From Smittium mucronatum (lineage: Eukaryota > Kickxellomycota > Harpellomycetes > Harpellales > Legeriomycetaceae), in assembly GCA_001953115.1 (NCBI GenBank), contig LSSL01000459.1, positions 1 through 19,988 of the forward strand: a stretch of 19,988 bases of DNA. Direction: 5' to 3'. Every line of letters begins with the position of its first letter. The stretch's first letter is position 1. Of this stretch, positions 10,342 to 19,988 are shown in pieces. The notes below the pieces were generated by a model, which did no database searches, was not told the DNA's origin, and saw nothing but the letters and a program-made list of their open reading frames with translations. A program made the position numbers and the translations under genes.

Positions 10342-12646
10342 GGTCTTAAAATGCTCTTGATGAATTCCTCGCATTATTAAATTATGTTATAATATTGAAA
10401 ATATGAAATTTCCATGCTTTCTTAAGGAAAGTAGATATTTTTTTATTTCATTACATCTGGCTAAAACGTATTTATTTACTTTTTTAACATTTTAGAAATC
10501 TCTCTCCACCACTACATCCCAAATTTTATATTTTTATTTTTTAAGAACAGTTTCAGATAAAATAGAAAAAACGATAGTTTTTTCCACTTTCATCCACCAT
10601 TGTAACCCTTATCAAAGTAAAATTTAGATTTTAGATAATTTATTTTTCTTGATTTTTTAAAAAAATAAATAAGAATCCAAGAATATTTATATTTTATAAA
10701 GTCGTAAATTTATAAAAACGCAAAACTTCTTTTTTGGTCAAGTAATTAAGTTTTAAAATAAAATAACTATTTTATTTATTAATATTATCGAATAATAATT
10801 TTGTTAACTTAAAATAATAATAATAATAAATCCAAGACATTTTTTAGATATCAGGCTTTCAATCTTAAAAAAAAATACACATATGTTCTAATTCAATGAG
10901 AAATAATGTTTTCAATATACTAAATTTTTTTCATTTTAGCCAAAATATTTAGCATGTAAATCTAAATACTTCTATAGTGATTATTATATTTCGAATTTTT
11001 CCAACTTTAATTAGAAAAAAAAATCTTTTTTTTTGTTCCCCAACGAAATTTTAACCCAGGGAAAGGTGTAAATTTAAAAATGAAAATGAAAAATATCAAT
11101 TAATCACCAAAAAGATATTTTAATAATGTTACTACAATTCATCTAAATGTGATCCCAAAAATGAAAATAATATATTAAAAGTTGTGGTTTATATTACATT
11201 TGTATAGCAACAGAAATCAACTGATATCCAGTATTTATTATTGCCGAAAATTTTTGAGAAAAAACTCGGATAATCTCGAATATTTTTTTCTATATTTAAT
11301 AGCTAAATTCCACCAGAAATAAACCATTTTTCTCTAAAAATGTTATTTATAAATCTTTTGGTTCAATCAAGGTTACTTTTTGTTTACTTTTCTTAATAAT
11401 TTTGTGGACGTACATTAAGAGTTTTTATTTGTTTTAGTATAATTTACATCAATAATATTTTGAGTGAAATAATAATAATATTTTTTAGTAGGAAAATCAC
11501 CTAAATACATAATTTTTTTTTTGTTGGATGTATACTATATATCTCCTGGGTTTTAAATCAACTTTAATAAACATTTATAGGATATTATTTAATTGTATAT
11601 ATATATACTTTTAAGATAAACAAAGAAATAAAAAATATGTTAGTGATAGTGAAATCTCACAAAATAGAAAATAAAAATAAAAATAATTTACATAACATCG
11701 GTGAATTTTTAATAATAGGAATGGTTTTAAATTTAAATTGCTATAAATTAAAAATTATCAGTTTATTTCATCTTAAAGTATTTAAAAGCCCACTTGAGTG
11801 AAATAAAACCATAAAAACAACAATTTATTTTTTGATTGAATGTGTTGATCAAAAATATTTTTTATAAAATAAAATAGTTCAAAAAAAAATAAATTTGGCT
11901 ATATTGTCTTCTATAAGTTTATTTATGTGTATTCAGACCTCCGCTTTTTTAATTTTAGATTATATTTGAAGTATTCTGAATGATATGAAGTTATAATTTA
12001 AATTATTGGAGAAATTATAAGGGATATATTTAATTTTTCTCGTTAATTTTTTTTTAAATAAAGGCTATTTATTACCCAATAGTTAATTAATAACTTAAAA
12101 TCACATATAAGAAATATATTAAGTTACAAAATCATCTCTTTTAAGAGAATTAGAGTAAAAAAACATGCCGGCGCTAAATGTGACATTAAAAAATAATATA
12201 AAACTATAAATCATCATTTTTTTCATTTTTACTCGGTATAGTTGGGAATAATAATCCAATTTATAACAAAATGAAGTAAAATAGCAGGGATTATGAGAGT
12301 GTGAAAAATCAATATAAACTCAAGCGAGAAGTGGTGTTATAAAAAATTAATAATTCTTGCAACATTTATGTCGTGTATATCTTTGATTTTATAAAAAATT
12401 TACAACGGGTTTGGGTTCTGGATTAGTTTGTGTTAATCGATAAAACGACAACTTCCCCCTTAAAACGATTCTTTCCAAAAAAAATTACATAAATATATAT
12501 AACAGTTATTTTTTTCTCGATAATCAAGTTCAAAATCCATGAATCTGAACTTTCTATCTAGACCAATGGAAACAATTTGAATATGATTGAACGTAAACCA
12601 CGCAGAGAAAATTCAACGATTATATCCTTATAATTATTATTTTTGA

Positions 12647-12654
12647 TATATTTA
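12647..12654 (+). promoter_or_regulatory. TATA-like element upstream of the tRNA cluster
   Basis: TATATTTA ends 21 bp before the first base of tRNA-Val. In some fungi such as fission yeast, an upstream TATA box supports RNA polymerase III transcription of tRNA genes. In sequence this AT-rich a match is easily due to chance, so this is weak. Confidence 0.15.
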
Positions 12655-12675
12655 TTTTTTTATTTCAATCGACAC

Positions 12676-12749
12676 GATTTCTTGGTGTAGATGGTTATCA
12701 CGTCTGTCTAACACACAGACGGTCGCCGGTTCGAGTCCGGCAGAAATCA
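12676..12749 (+). tRNA. tRNA-Val (anticodon AAC)
   Basis: This is a 74-nt cloverleaf. Acceptor stem GATTTCT pairs with AGAAATC, and the discriminator base is A. The D arm starts GTG and closes with CAC. The anticodon stem TCTGT/ACAGA encloses the loop CTAACAC with anticodon AAC at 12710-12712. The T arm is GCCGG-TTCGAGT-CCGGC. There is no intron and no encoded CCA, as in eukaryotes. An internal B box (GGTTCGAGTCC) is present. It is the first gene of a three-tRNA cluster, 3 nt from tRNA-Ser. No oligo-T stop follows it, so its 3' end must be made by processing. Confidence 0.97.
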
Positions 12750-12752
12750 TTC

Positions 12753-12834
12753 GTCGGTGTGTCCGAGTGGTTAAGGAGATAGATTAGAAATCTATTGGGC
12801 TCTGCCCGCACAGGTTCAAATCCTGTCGCCGACG
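12753..12834 (+). tRNA. tRNA-Ser (anticodon AGA)
   Basis: This is an 82-nt type II tRNA. Acceptor GTCGGTG pairs with CGCCGAC (one G-T pair), and the discriminator is G, as expected for Ser. The anticodon stem ATAGA/TCTAT encloses the loop TTAGAAA, with AGA at 12786-12788. The long variable arm (TGGGCTCTGCCCGC region) is typical of tRNA-Ser. The T arm is ACAGG-TTCAAAT-CCTGT. There is no intron. The TGTCCGAGTGGTTAAGGA segment is strongly reminiscent of fungal tRNA-Ser genes. It sits between tRNA-Val and tRNA-Lys with 3-nt spacers on each side. Confidence 0.97.
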
Positions 12835-12837
12835 TAT

Positions 12838-12910
12838 GCCCGGCTAGCTCAATCGGTAGAGCGTGAGACTCTTAATCTCAAGGCTGCGGGTTCGACCCCC
12901 GCGTTGGGCT
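12838..12910 (+). tRNA. tRNA-Lys (anticodon CTT)
   Basis: Acceptor GCCCGGC pairs with GTTGGGC through two G-T pairs. The anticodon stem TGAGA/TCTCA encloses the loop CTCTTAA, with CTT at 12871-12873. The T arm is GCGGG-TTCGACC-CCCGC. The 5' half closely matches the common eukaryotic tRNA-Lys-CTT (GCCCGGCTAGCTC). There is no intron. Base 73 is T (12910), which is also the first T of the terminator. It is the last gene of the cluster and the only one with an oligo-T stop directly behind it. Confidence 0.97.
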
Positions 12911-12915
12911 TTTTT
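12910..12915 (+). terminator. RNA polymerase III oligo-T terminator
   Basis: Six T follow the acceptor stem of tRNA-Lys directly. The spacers between the three tRNAs are TTC and TAT and contain no T run. This site is therefore the likely single terminator for one Val-Ser-Lys precursor. Confidence 0.85.
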
Positions 12916-13999
12916 GTATAATGTTTATTAAAATTTATTTTAATTTGAGATTTTCCATTAGATATCCAAGGCCGAAATATTAGTGAATTCTATTTCTAAA
13001 ATCCAGTATTTTATTCGATGGAAATAAGGACTTACTCAGCAAAGAATGAATTTTTCTAATGTTTTTTTTATATTGACATCAAAATGAATCCCATATTAGT
13101 GCCACCGGCTCTGAAATGTTTATGAATTTTTGTTTATATTTATTTTATATTTTAAATGTTTGATTTTGTTTCTTCAATGAACTCAAAAGATTATTTTAAC
13201 TGTCTATATCCAATAAATAAAAACCCTTCTGTCTCAATTAGTAATTTTCTCTGTCAAATGGATTTCTATTTATTTTTTTTGAAATTAGCCACTATTTTGA
13301 AGGGGAATAAAAATTACGTGGATTTTTTCTTTGCATAATATAGGCCTATTTATCATCCCGAGGTTTAAAAAAAGGGCTTAATGATATTAAAGCCTATATG
13401 TTCATTCTCATAAAAGTATTTATAATTATAAAATGTAAAATTATTTATATTTATACTCGAAATTATACTTTTTTTTTTTGGCCTTAAAATCCCGTAAATT
13501 ATGCTTCAAATTTTTTAAAAATTAAAATAATTAAAATAAATATATATTTATGTGGGGGTTTCTTTGGATGAATAGAAAATTTCACATAAAAAATTTAATA
13601 TTTCTCTAGTTTTTAATAATTTTTGTATCAAAAAAGGTAATATCATTGTTAATGATATTATGAATCATATGCAAATAAAATTTATATCCACATTAAATTT
13701 CTGTAACCCTATTATTATCATGAGAAAAAAAAATATGAAATAATTAATCTTTACAAAACTGGATCTGAAATATTATAAAATATAAATTATCTACATCTCA
13801 CAAAATAGTTGGTATGTTCAATAAGCGAGAAAATCTCTAAATTTATATATATATGTATGTATGTTTATAGTTTAGTAAATTTTTAGCTTACATTCCTGGA
13901 ATTATTCCAAAATAAAATCACCATTATCATCAAATCGCAAAAAAATTTAGTGGCCGTGGCACAGAGAGAATTTATGGGAAAAAAATGTTATTAATTAAC
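12916..13999. other. AT-rich stretch, no assignable gene
   Basis: A 60-codon frame at 13156-13338 (+, starts MFDFVSSMNSKDYF) has no family motif, and its length is what chance predicts. At 13885-13992 a plus frame of about 36 codons without an ATG at its start reads ITIIIKSQKNLVAVAQREF, close to the start of the minisatellite. It is coding-like but unassigned. A short G run lies at 13553-13557. Confidence 0.45.
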
Positions 14000-14370
14000 C
14001 ATTCTTCAAAATAAAAATTTCCAAGCTTCTAAATCTGATTTCTCAAACTTCGAAGTACTATTCTTCTAACTTCAAAAAATATTTTCTAAGAATTTAATTT
14101 TAATTAAAATTCCCAAAAATTTAAAACGCAATTACTCAAGACCTCAGAAATAAATCATTCAGAGTTCGAAATAGAATTAATCTAAATTCAAAATAAAATT
14201 AGTCAAACTTCAAAATAAAATTTTTCAAGCTTGAAAATACTACTCTTTAAACTTCAAAATTCAATTCTTAGGGATTTAAAAAACGATTTCACATCCAAAT
14301 ATAAACTAAAAAAAATTTCTGTAAAATTCAGACAGTTTGCTTTAAACTTCATAATCTAAAAACATTCTCA
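14000..14370 (+). repeat. Diverged 22-bp minisatellite
   Basis: From 14000 to 14291 the sequence divides into 13 consecutive units. Nearly all are exactly 22 bp; two are 23 bp, and one is 22 bp with a 4-bp extension. Unit starts are 14000, 14022, 14044, 14066, 14088, 14114, 14137, 14160, 14182, 14204, 14226, 14248 and 14270. Most begin CAA or TAA, share the core TTCAAAATAAAATT, and end in a T/C-rich tail such as TTCTT. The best-preserved neighbours are the units at 14182 and 14204. Degenerate units continue to about 14370. The divergence shows an old array. It overlaps no recognisable gene. Confidence 0.8.
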
Positions 14371-15194
14371 TTTTTCATTAACATGATTTAATTATGAATT
14401 CAGCTGCTTTACCGAAATTTTTTTTTGCAAACTTTTTATTGGCCATTTAATATTACTAAATCATTTCCGTGTTTTTTTAGGATTTGAATAAATAACAAAT
14501 TATTATTTAAAAATTATTATGCATTTATTACATGTTAGATAATCAAAATTTAAATCTGATTTTTGATTTCAAAACATAATAATTATATTAAATATCTTCA
14601 TTTCTTCTTCAATATAATTTCATATATTTTTTATATCTAGGGCTTTATGTTACTGACACGACTTCAATAAATAAGCTTGAAATACCAAAACGTGCCAAAA
14701 ATTACATCCATATTTCACTTCTTTTATCCTGACTCAGCTCAATCATTCCGCAAAATAACTTTCCATCCCAAAATCCCTATTAAGCCCCTGATTAATAAAT
14801 TAACTACACCAATTTAAATTTATCATATCATCATTAGCCAATAAATTGGAAATTAAGATATTTTTAAATATGACTAATATTTTGATACAGATTTTTTTAG
14901 AAGAAAAACATGAGTTGAAAATCGTATAAGAGTTTCATAGGAGAGAGTAGTCAGTCCAAAAACCATACTTGAATATTATACTTTATTAATCCTTAAAATA
15001 TAATCAAATATACATATTTTATTCTTAAGATAAATTATTTCAATCATAATTCATGATAACAATAAAACCTATAAGTAAATGCTCGGGCTATAACTAAAAA
15101 TAATATAGACTACCCGCCATTTAAAAAAATGGCCCTGGGAAAAAATAAATTGAAATCGAAAATATACAAGCTAATGATATTAAAAAATATCTTT
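14371..15194. other. AT-rich stretch, possible 3' part of the gypsy-like relic
   Basis: On the minus strand, 14660-14800 is coding-like (FWDGKLFCGMIELSQDKRS, then FLARFGISSLFIEVV). It may be the C-terminal part of the integrase region of the relic upstream, but no motif proves it. A small hairpin, GCCATTT-AAAA-AAATGGC, lies at 15116-15133. No long terminal repeat was recognised. Confidence 0.4.
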
Positions 15195-16642
15195 TTACTG
15201 AAAAATAAATCCGGAATGAACAGAAAATCTGGTTTTAATGATGTCCAAAGGTACTCCTAGATAAAAACAAATTCGAATTTATTTGAAAGAACTAAACTAA
15301 AATAAATATTGGAAAAATACTGTCTCGAAAATTCTAAGATTAAACATGTGTACATAGTTCAAAATAAAAACTATCTTTTTGAATTGGAAAAGCAAGAAGT
15401 TAATTTCTCTTTAATAAAAATATCCCAGATGAGGGACACACTTAACTAAATTAATATTGACTTCTGTGGCATATCACGGTTTCTACAGTATCACAATGTG
15501 CTAAACTTTGAGTTGTGTAGTACTTTGTGACTCTTTTATCCTCGATTTCATCGGAATTTACAATGAAGATTTGAAAATTATCCGGTGACGTGGCGCTAAA
15601 AGAAAATCCAAAAATGCAATTATCTTAAATTATAAATGTAATTGATGACTCAAAGAATTTAATTAAAATTATGTTATTCCGATCCCTAAAATATTCCTAT
15701 GTGTATATCCTTGATTCAGTTTCAACTTAATTTCGATTCATTGATCTCTCCCTATCATTAAAAGACTATTAAAATGATATCAAACCGTCAATAAACATCA
15801 TAAAATTTTTCGTATTTCACTTTTTGATATCTATCTTGAAAAAATCATAGAAAAATATCATTAAATAGAAAATAATGCTACACAGAAGTTCCTGATGTTT
15901 GAAATTAAGACGAGATTTGGACCGTAAATGCACATTTTAAAATCCATCATTGATCCGGTCTTTCAGGAGGCTTGCTAAGATTTCTGAAAATTATCAGAAA
16001 TCATCACTTATAATTTCTTGAAGGTGGTTGAAGTGCTTATATTTAAGATCGGCGCCGAATCCTTCGTACAAAAATGCAAAAAATATATCAGAAATTAAGC
16101 TTTTAGAATAAAAATCAGATATTTTTTCGATTTTAACGCTGTTGATCTTGAAATTATCTTTAATTTAAATTATTATGTTATATTATTTGACTCAATTAAC
16201 TGGGGAGACTTTTTTTTATGACTTTTTTTTTCTTTTTTTATAATTACAATGGTTTTAGAGCAAAAAATTCTCATCCTTTAACCGAAGCGATAACTCTGAA
16301 TTTTTAGAAGATGCATAAACAGAGCTTATAGCTGATTTTTTAAAAAAGTTCTCCTCTTTTATAAATATTGGACACATTTCTATTCTTTCTTTTTGTAAAA
16401 AATTTAGGGAAAATATGGTAGAAATTTATAAAACCCAATATATTTTCAGTATGGTCTTGAATAATTTTCTGATATGTTTCTAATTTTTAAGTTTCAAAAT
16501 ATTCTATTGGAGAATCGGTGTATTTCCTGTTTTCTTTTAAAATAAAACTATATTTATTCGATGAAGATCTGGAGTATTTTTTAAGGTATTATATAGCCTG
16601 TTTTTTAATATCAACCGTTGCCGTTGTACTCAGTGGCTCTGT
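15195..16642 (-). pseudogene. Decayed Ty3/gypsy-like polyprotein (RT to integrase)
   Basis: Minus-strand motifs occur in gypsy order. At 16340-16642 a frame with two internal stops includes ENILGFINFYHIFPKFF (about 16397-16447). It matches the conserved (F/I)LGF.NFYR.FI..FS segment after the RT palm. From 16257 to 15451 a second frame runs about 270 codons with many stops but no frameshift. It includes SRLNFKHQELLCSI (cf. LN...KELLAI of gypsy RNase H). It ends in a segment with LAHCDTVETVICHRS (about 15460-15505), like the H2C2 integrase finger (GH.G..KT). After a further frameshift, GVPLDIIKTRFSVHSGF (15195-15260) resembles the integrase core GIP.DIVSDRGS.F.S. The RT YxDD and the catalytic integrase residues are not seen intact. 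It is non-functional, with stop codons in every part. Confidence 0.6.
15979..16002. repeat. Short inverted repeat inside the gypsy-like relic
   Basis: GATTTCTGA and TCAGAAATC form a perfect 9-bp stem around the 6-nt loop AAATTA. On the minus strand it coincides with two adjacent stop codons (TGA, TAA) in the RNase H region. It may be a small templated insertion or coincidence. Confidence 0.6.
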
Positions 16643-17699
16643 TTTTTTATTTTTTAGAAAATAAAAATTAATTTTTCATATTTTCTTGCATAATTATAAT
16701 GGTTATTGTTAGTGATATATTAAATCTCCCTGATCTCTTTCCCGGAAAAAAAAATTCTTTAAAGCAAGTATTTTTGATTTTACCGAAGGTTTCCTAGATC
16801 GCTTTATGTAAAAATATTATTTATTTGTAAGTCACAGTTGTTTAAACTCTGAAAACAATGATTCTTACATACTTTTTTCTAATTTAACACGACTAAAATA
16901 ATATTTAAAAAAAATTCTATACATTCCCAGAAATCTTCATCACATACTCGTTTAAATTCTTTGAAATTTTACTCTTTTGCGTACTACTTAAATCTAAGAA
17001 TTTGTTGATTTTTTATGTAGTTTTAATGTATTATCACGTTGATTTAAATTAACATATCCGTTTTTATTTGATCTTCGACGAATAGAAAAATTTTTAAATT
17101 TGTAAATGTGCTAAAGCTAAAGGCGGTATTAGTGATACACTATAAATTTATTCTAATATAAAATTTTATGTTAATTGGTAATATTTAGGTCGAGGGAAAA
17201 TCATTCCGATTGATTTTACAAAATGGAAAATTTCTCAAATTGATTTTTACATAAAAAAAATTCTTTCTTTAGTTTTTTTAAGGTTTCGTAATTCTAAAGC
17301 TTGAGTTTTTATTTAAAGTTATATGAAATCTGGCTACTCATATTTAGATAATATTCACCCCCCCCTCCTCCATAAACCTATCACCTTTTCAAAATTAACT
17401 GAATCTAGATTTTGGTCTGGTGTTTAGATTTTTTGTGTACCCCCTTTCTAAGAAAAATTCGAAATAATTAAAAGAAATTTGATAAAAGGTGAATTTTATT
17501 TGATATTAATACTTCAAAATAAAAAATTAGTAAAATAAAATTTAAAAATACAAATTATAATTCTTATTTGTAGAAGTAAAACCAATATATAAAAAGCGAT
17601 AATTGATTGTAAAATACTGTAATCAATTTAGATAAAAGTTAATGTGAAATGGAAAAAAGTAATACCAAATTAAAAAAAAGCTATAAAAATTATTATTAT
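16643..17699. other. AT-rich stretch, possible upstream part of the gypsy-like relic
   Basis: The gag, protease and RT palm of the element would be expected here on the minus strand, but no YxDD, protease DTG or Cys-knuckle was recognised. A minus-strand stretch at about 16735-16860 is weakly coding-like (KRSRKPSVKSKILALKN, then RERDQGDL). An eight-C run lies at 17358-17365. Around 17205-17265 two imperfect copies of a motif like ATTGATTTTACA are about 28 bp apart. Confidence 0.4.
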
Positions 17700-18319
17700 C
17701 TAGCAAAGCCAAAAATTAAAACCAGAAAGGCATTTTAATGAGCTGTATAACGACCGAAATTTTCTTTTTGAAGCTTTAAATAAATCCTCACATGTCTGGA
17801 GTCACATCTCCAAAATATTAGATAATTTGAGATTCAATTATTCTTGTTACCCATAATACTTTTTAAATTCATTTTCGGGGTCATCATCATGGAAAAAATT
17901 TATTGAATCGAAAACTAATCTTTATATCTAGGATTTTATTACGCCCCATTCGTCCTCTATAGGATTCAGCGTTGGATAATAAGGTCCCAAATTCAATAAT
18001 ATAACTTTAACATAAACATTAGTAACTTCAGATATCCTGTTATTTCAACTGGTATCAAGGATATTATTACTAATTTTTCCAAAGATCGCCAATAGAAACT
18101 ACTTTTTTTATAAGTCCTTCGATTCATTAATCGCAATAATCCACTATAGCCTTTTTTTTTAGACCTAAAAAATAAAAAAACTAAATGTTAAATCCCTCCA
18201 ATCATGTGCACTTTTGGGCCTGTTTTTTTTTCTCGCTTAACTATTCACCTCTTTTCTCTTTTATACATATCCCTAATTCTGAAAATAAATAAATTGAGGT
18301 TAATTTCATCAAAAAAAAC
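17700..18319 (-). pseudogene. Decayed Tc1/mariner-like transposase (DDE_3)
   Basis: The minus strand shows FFDEINLN (first catalytic Asp region, FDEIN at 18299-18313), followed by KREKKTGPKVHMIGGI. This matches the F.DE.....G....IGA plan of DDE_3 transposases. After a frameshift comes a segment with NNRISEVTNVYVKVILLNL and then GPYYPTLNPIEDEWGVIKS (17931-17987). That is the Tc1 hallmark YSP.LNPIE..W..IK, and carries the third acidic residue. The same frame continues with few stops to TAG at 17700-17702 (LQTCEDLFKASKRKFRSLY), as expected for the C-terminal tail. The region of the second Asp is broken by a stop. Weaker N-terminal sequence may reach 18655 (MIKKSGGKS near 18550, cf. the GG region after the Tc1 DNA-binding domain). 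It is a dead copy. Terminal repeats were not recognised. Confidence 0.75.

Positions 18320-19988
<1,669 letters not shown>

Larger units (their letters stand above)
10020..12675. other. T-rich stretch without recognisable genes
   Basis: The plus strand is T-rich, as it is over the minus-strand relics elsewhere in the window, so a very old minus-strand element could be hidden here. Only scraps are readable, such as MVDESGKNYRFFYF on minus near 10595-10550. Another minus frame at about 12119-12320 carries a 35-codon ATG frame with a basic then hydrophobic start (MKKMMIYSFILFF). Overlapping it in part, a plus frame from about 12272 to 12495 has only two stops in about 73 codons. None has a family motif. 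Confidence 0.45.

Noticed and set aside
13156..13338. 60-codon ATG frame on the plus strand near the tRNA cluster
   Set aside because: The length is what chance predicts, it has no family motif, and nothing upstream looks like a promoter.
14000..14370. CRISPR array
   Set aside because: Units are contiguous and diverged with no unique spacers between constant repeats, and the sequence is eukaryotic.
1462..18319. Reassigned stop codons (for example TAA or TGA read as Gln) as an explanation for the interrupted frames
   Set aside because: In the LINE and piggyBac-like relics the stops fall at positions expected to be Gln, Asp, Glu/Lys or Gly, and frameshifts also occur. No single reassignment explains them; decay does.

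Overview
The window is nuclear DNA from a very AT-rich eukaryote (about four-fifths A+T by eye). Its only clearly intact genes are three tRNAs. They have eukaryotic features: internal A and B boxes, no encoded CCA, and an oligo-T stop. The tRNA-Ser body resembles fungal tRNA-Ser. With the decayed transposons, the microsatellite and the lack of intact protein genes, this suggests a gene-poor region of a fungus or fungus-related parasite such as a large-genome microsporidian. That assignment is inference. No complete protein-coding gene was found, and open frames of 60-90 codons are about as common as chance predicts at this base composition.

Most recognisable content is decayed mobile DNA that was too broken to leave ATG-started frames. 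From left to right: a Tc1-like transposase relic on the minus strand (1462-1980); an unusually GC-rich short open stretch (3178-3333); a relic with piggyBac-like motifs on the minus strand (5446-5943); a large non-LTR (LINE) relic on the plus strand (7628 to about 10019), whose reverse transcriptase and C-terminal zinc-finger motifs can be read in order; a Ty3/gypsy-like relic on the minus strand (15195-16642); and a second Tc1-like relic on the minus strand (17700-18319, perhaps to 18655). An unassigned decayed frame lies at 516-638.

The tRNA cluster (Val-AAC, Ser-AGA, Lys-CTT; 12676-12909) is packed head to tail with 3-nt spacers. A single oligo-T tract follows the last gene, so the three are probably made as one RNA polymerase III transcript.

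Two tandem repeats stand out. One is a diverged 22-bp minisatellite (about 14000-14370). The other is a perfect (TTA) microsatellite of 51 copies that runs to the window edge (19836-19988). Several poly-C runs, all on the plus strand, punctuate the AT-rich sequence. The blocks from 10.0 to 12.65 kb, 13 to 14 kb and 18.7 to 19.8 kb show nothing assignable.
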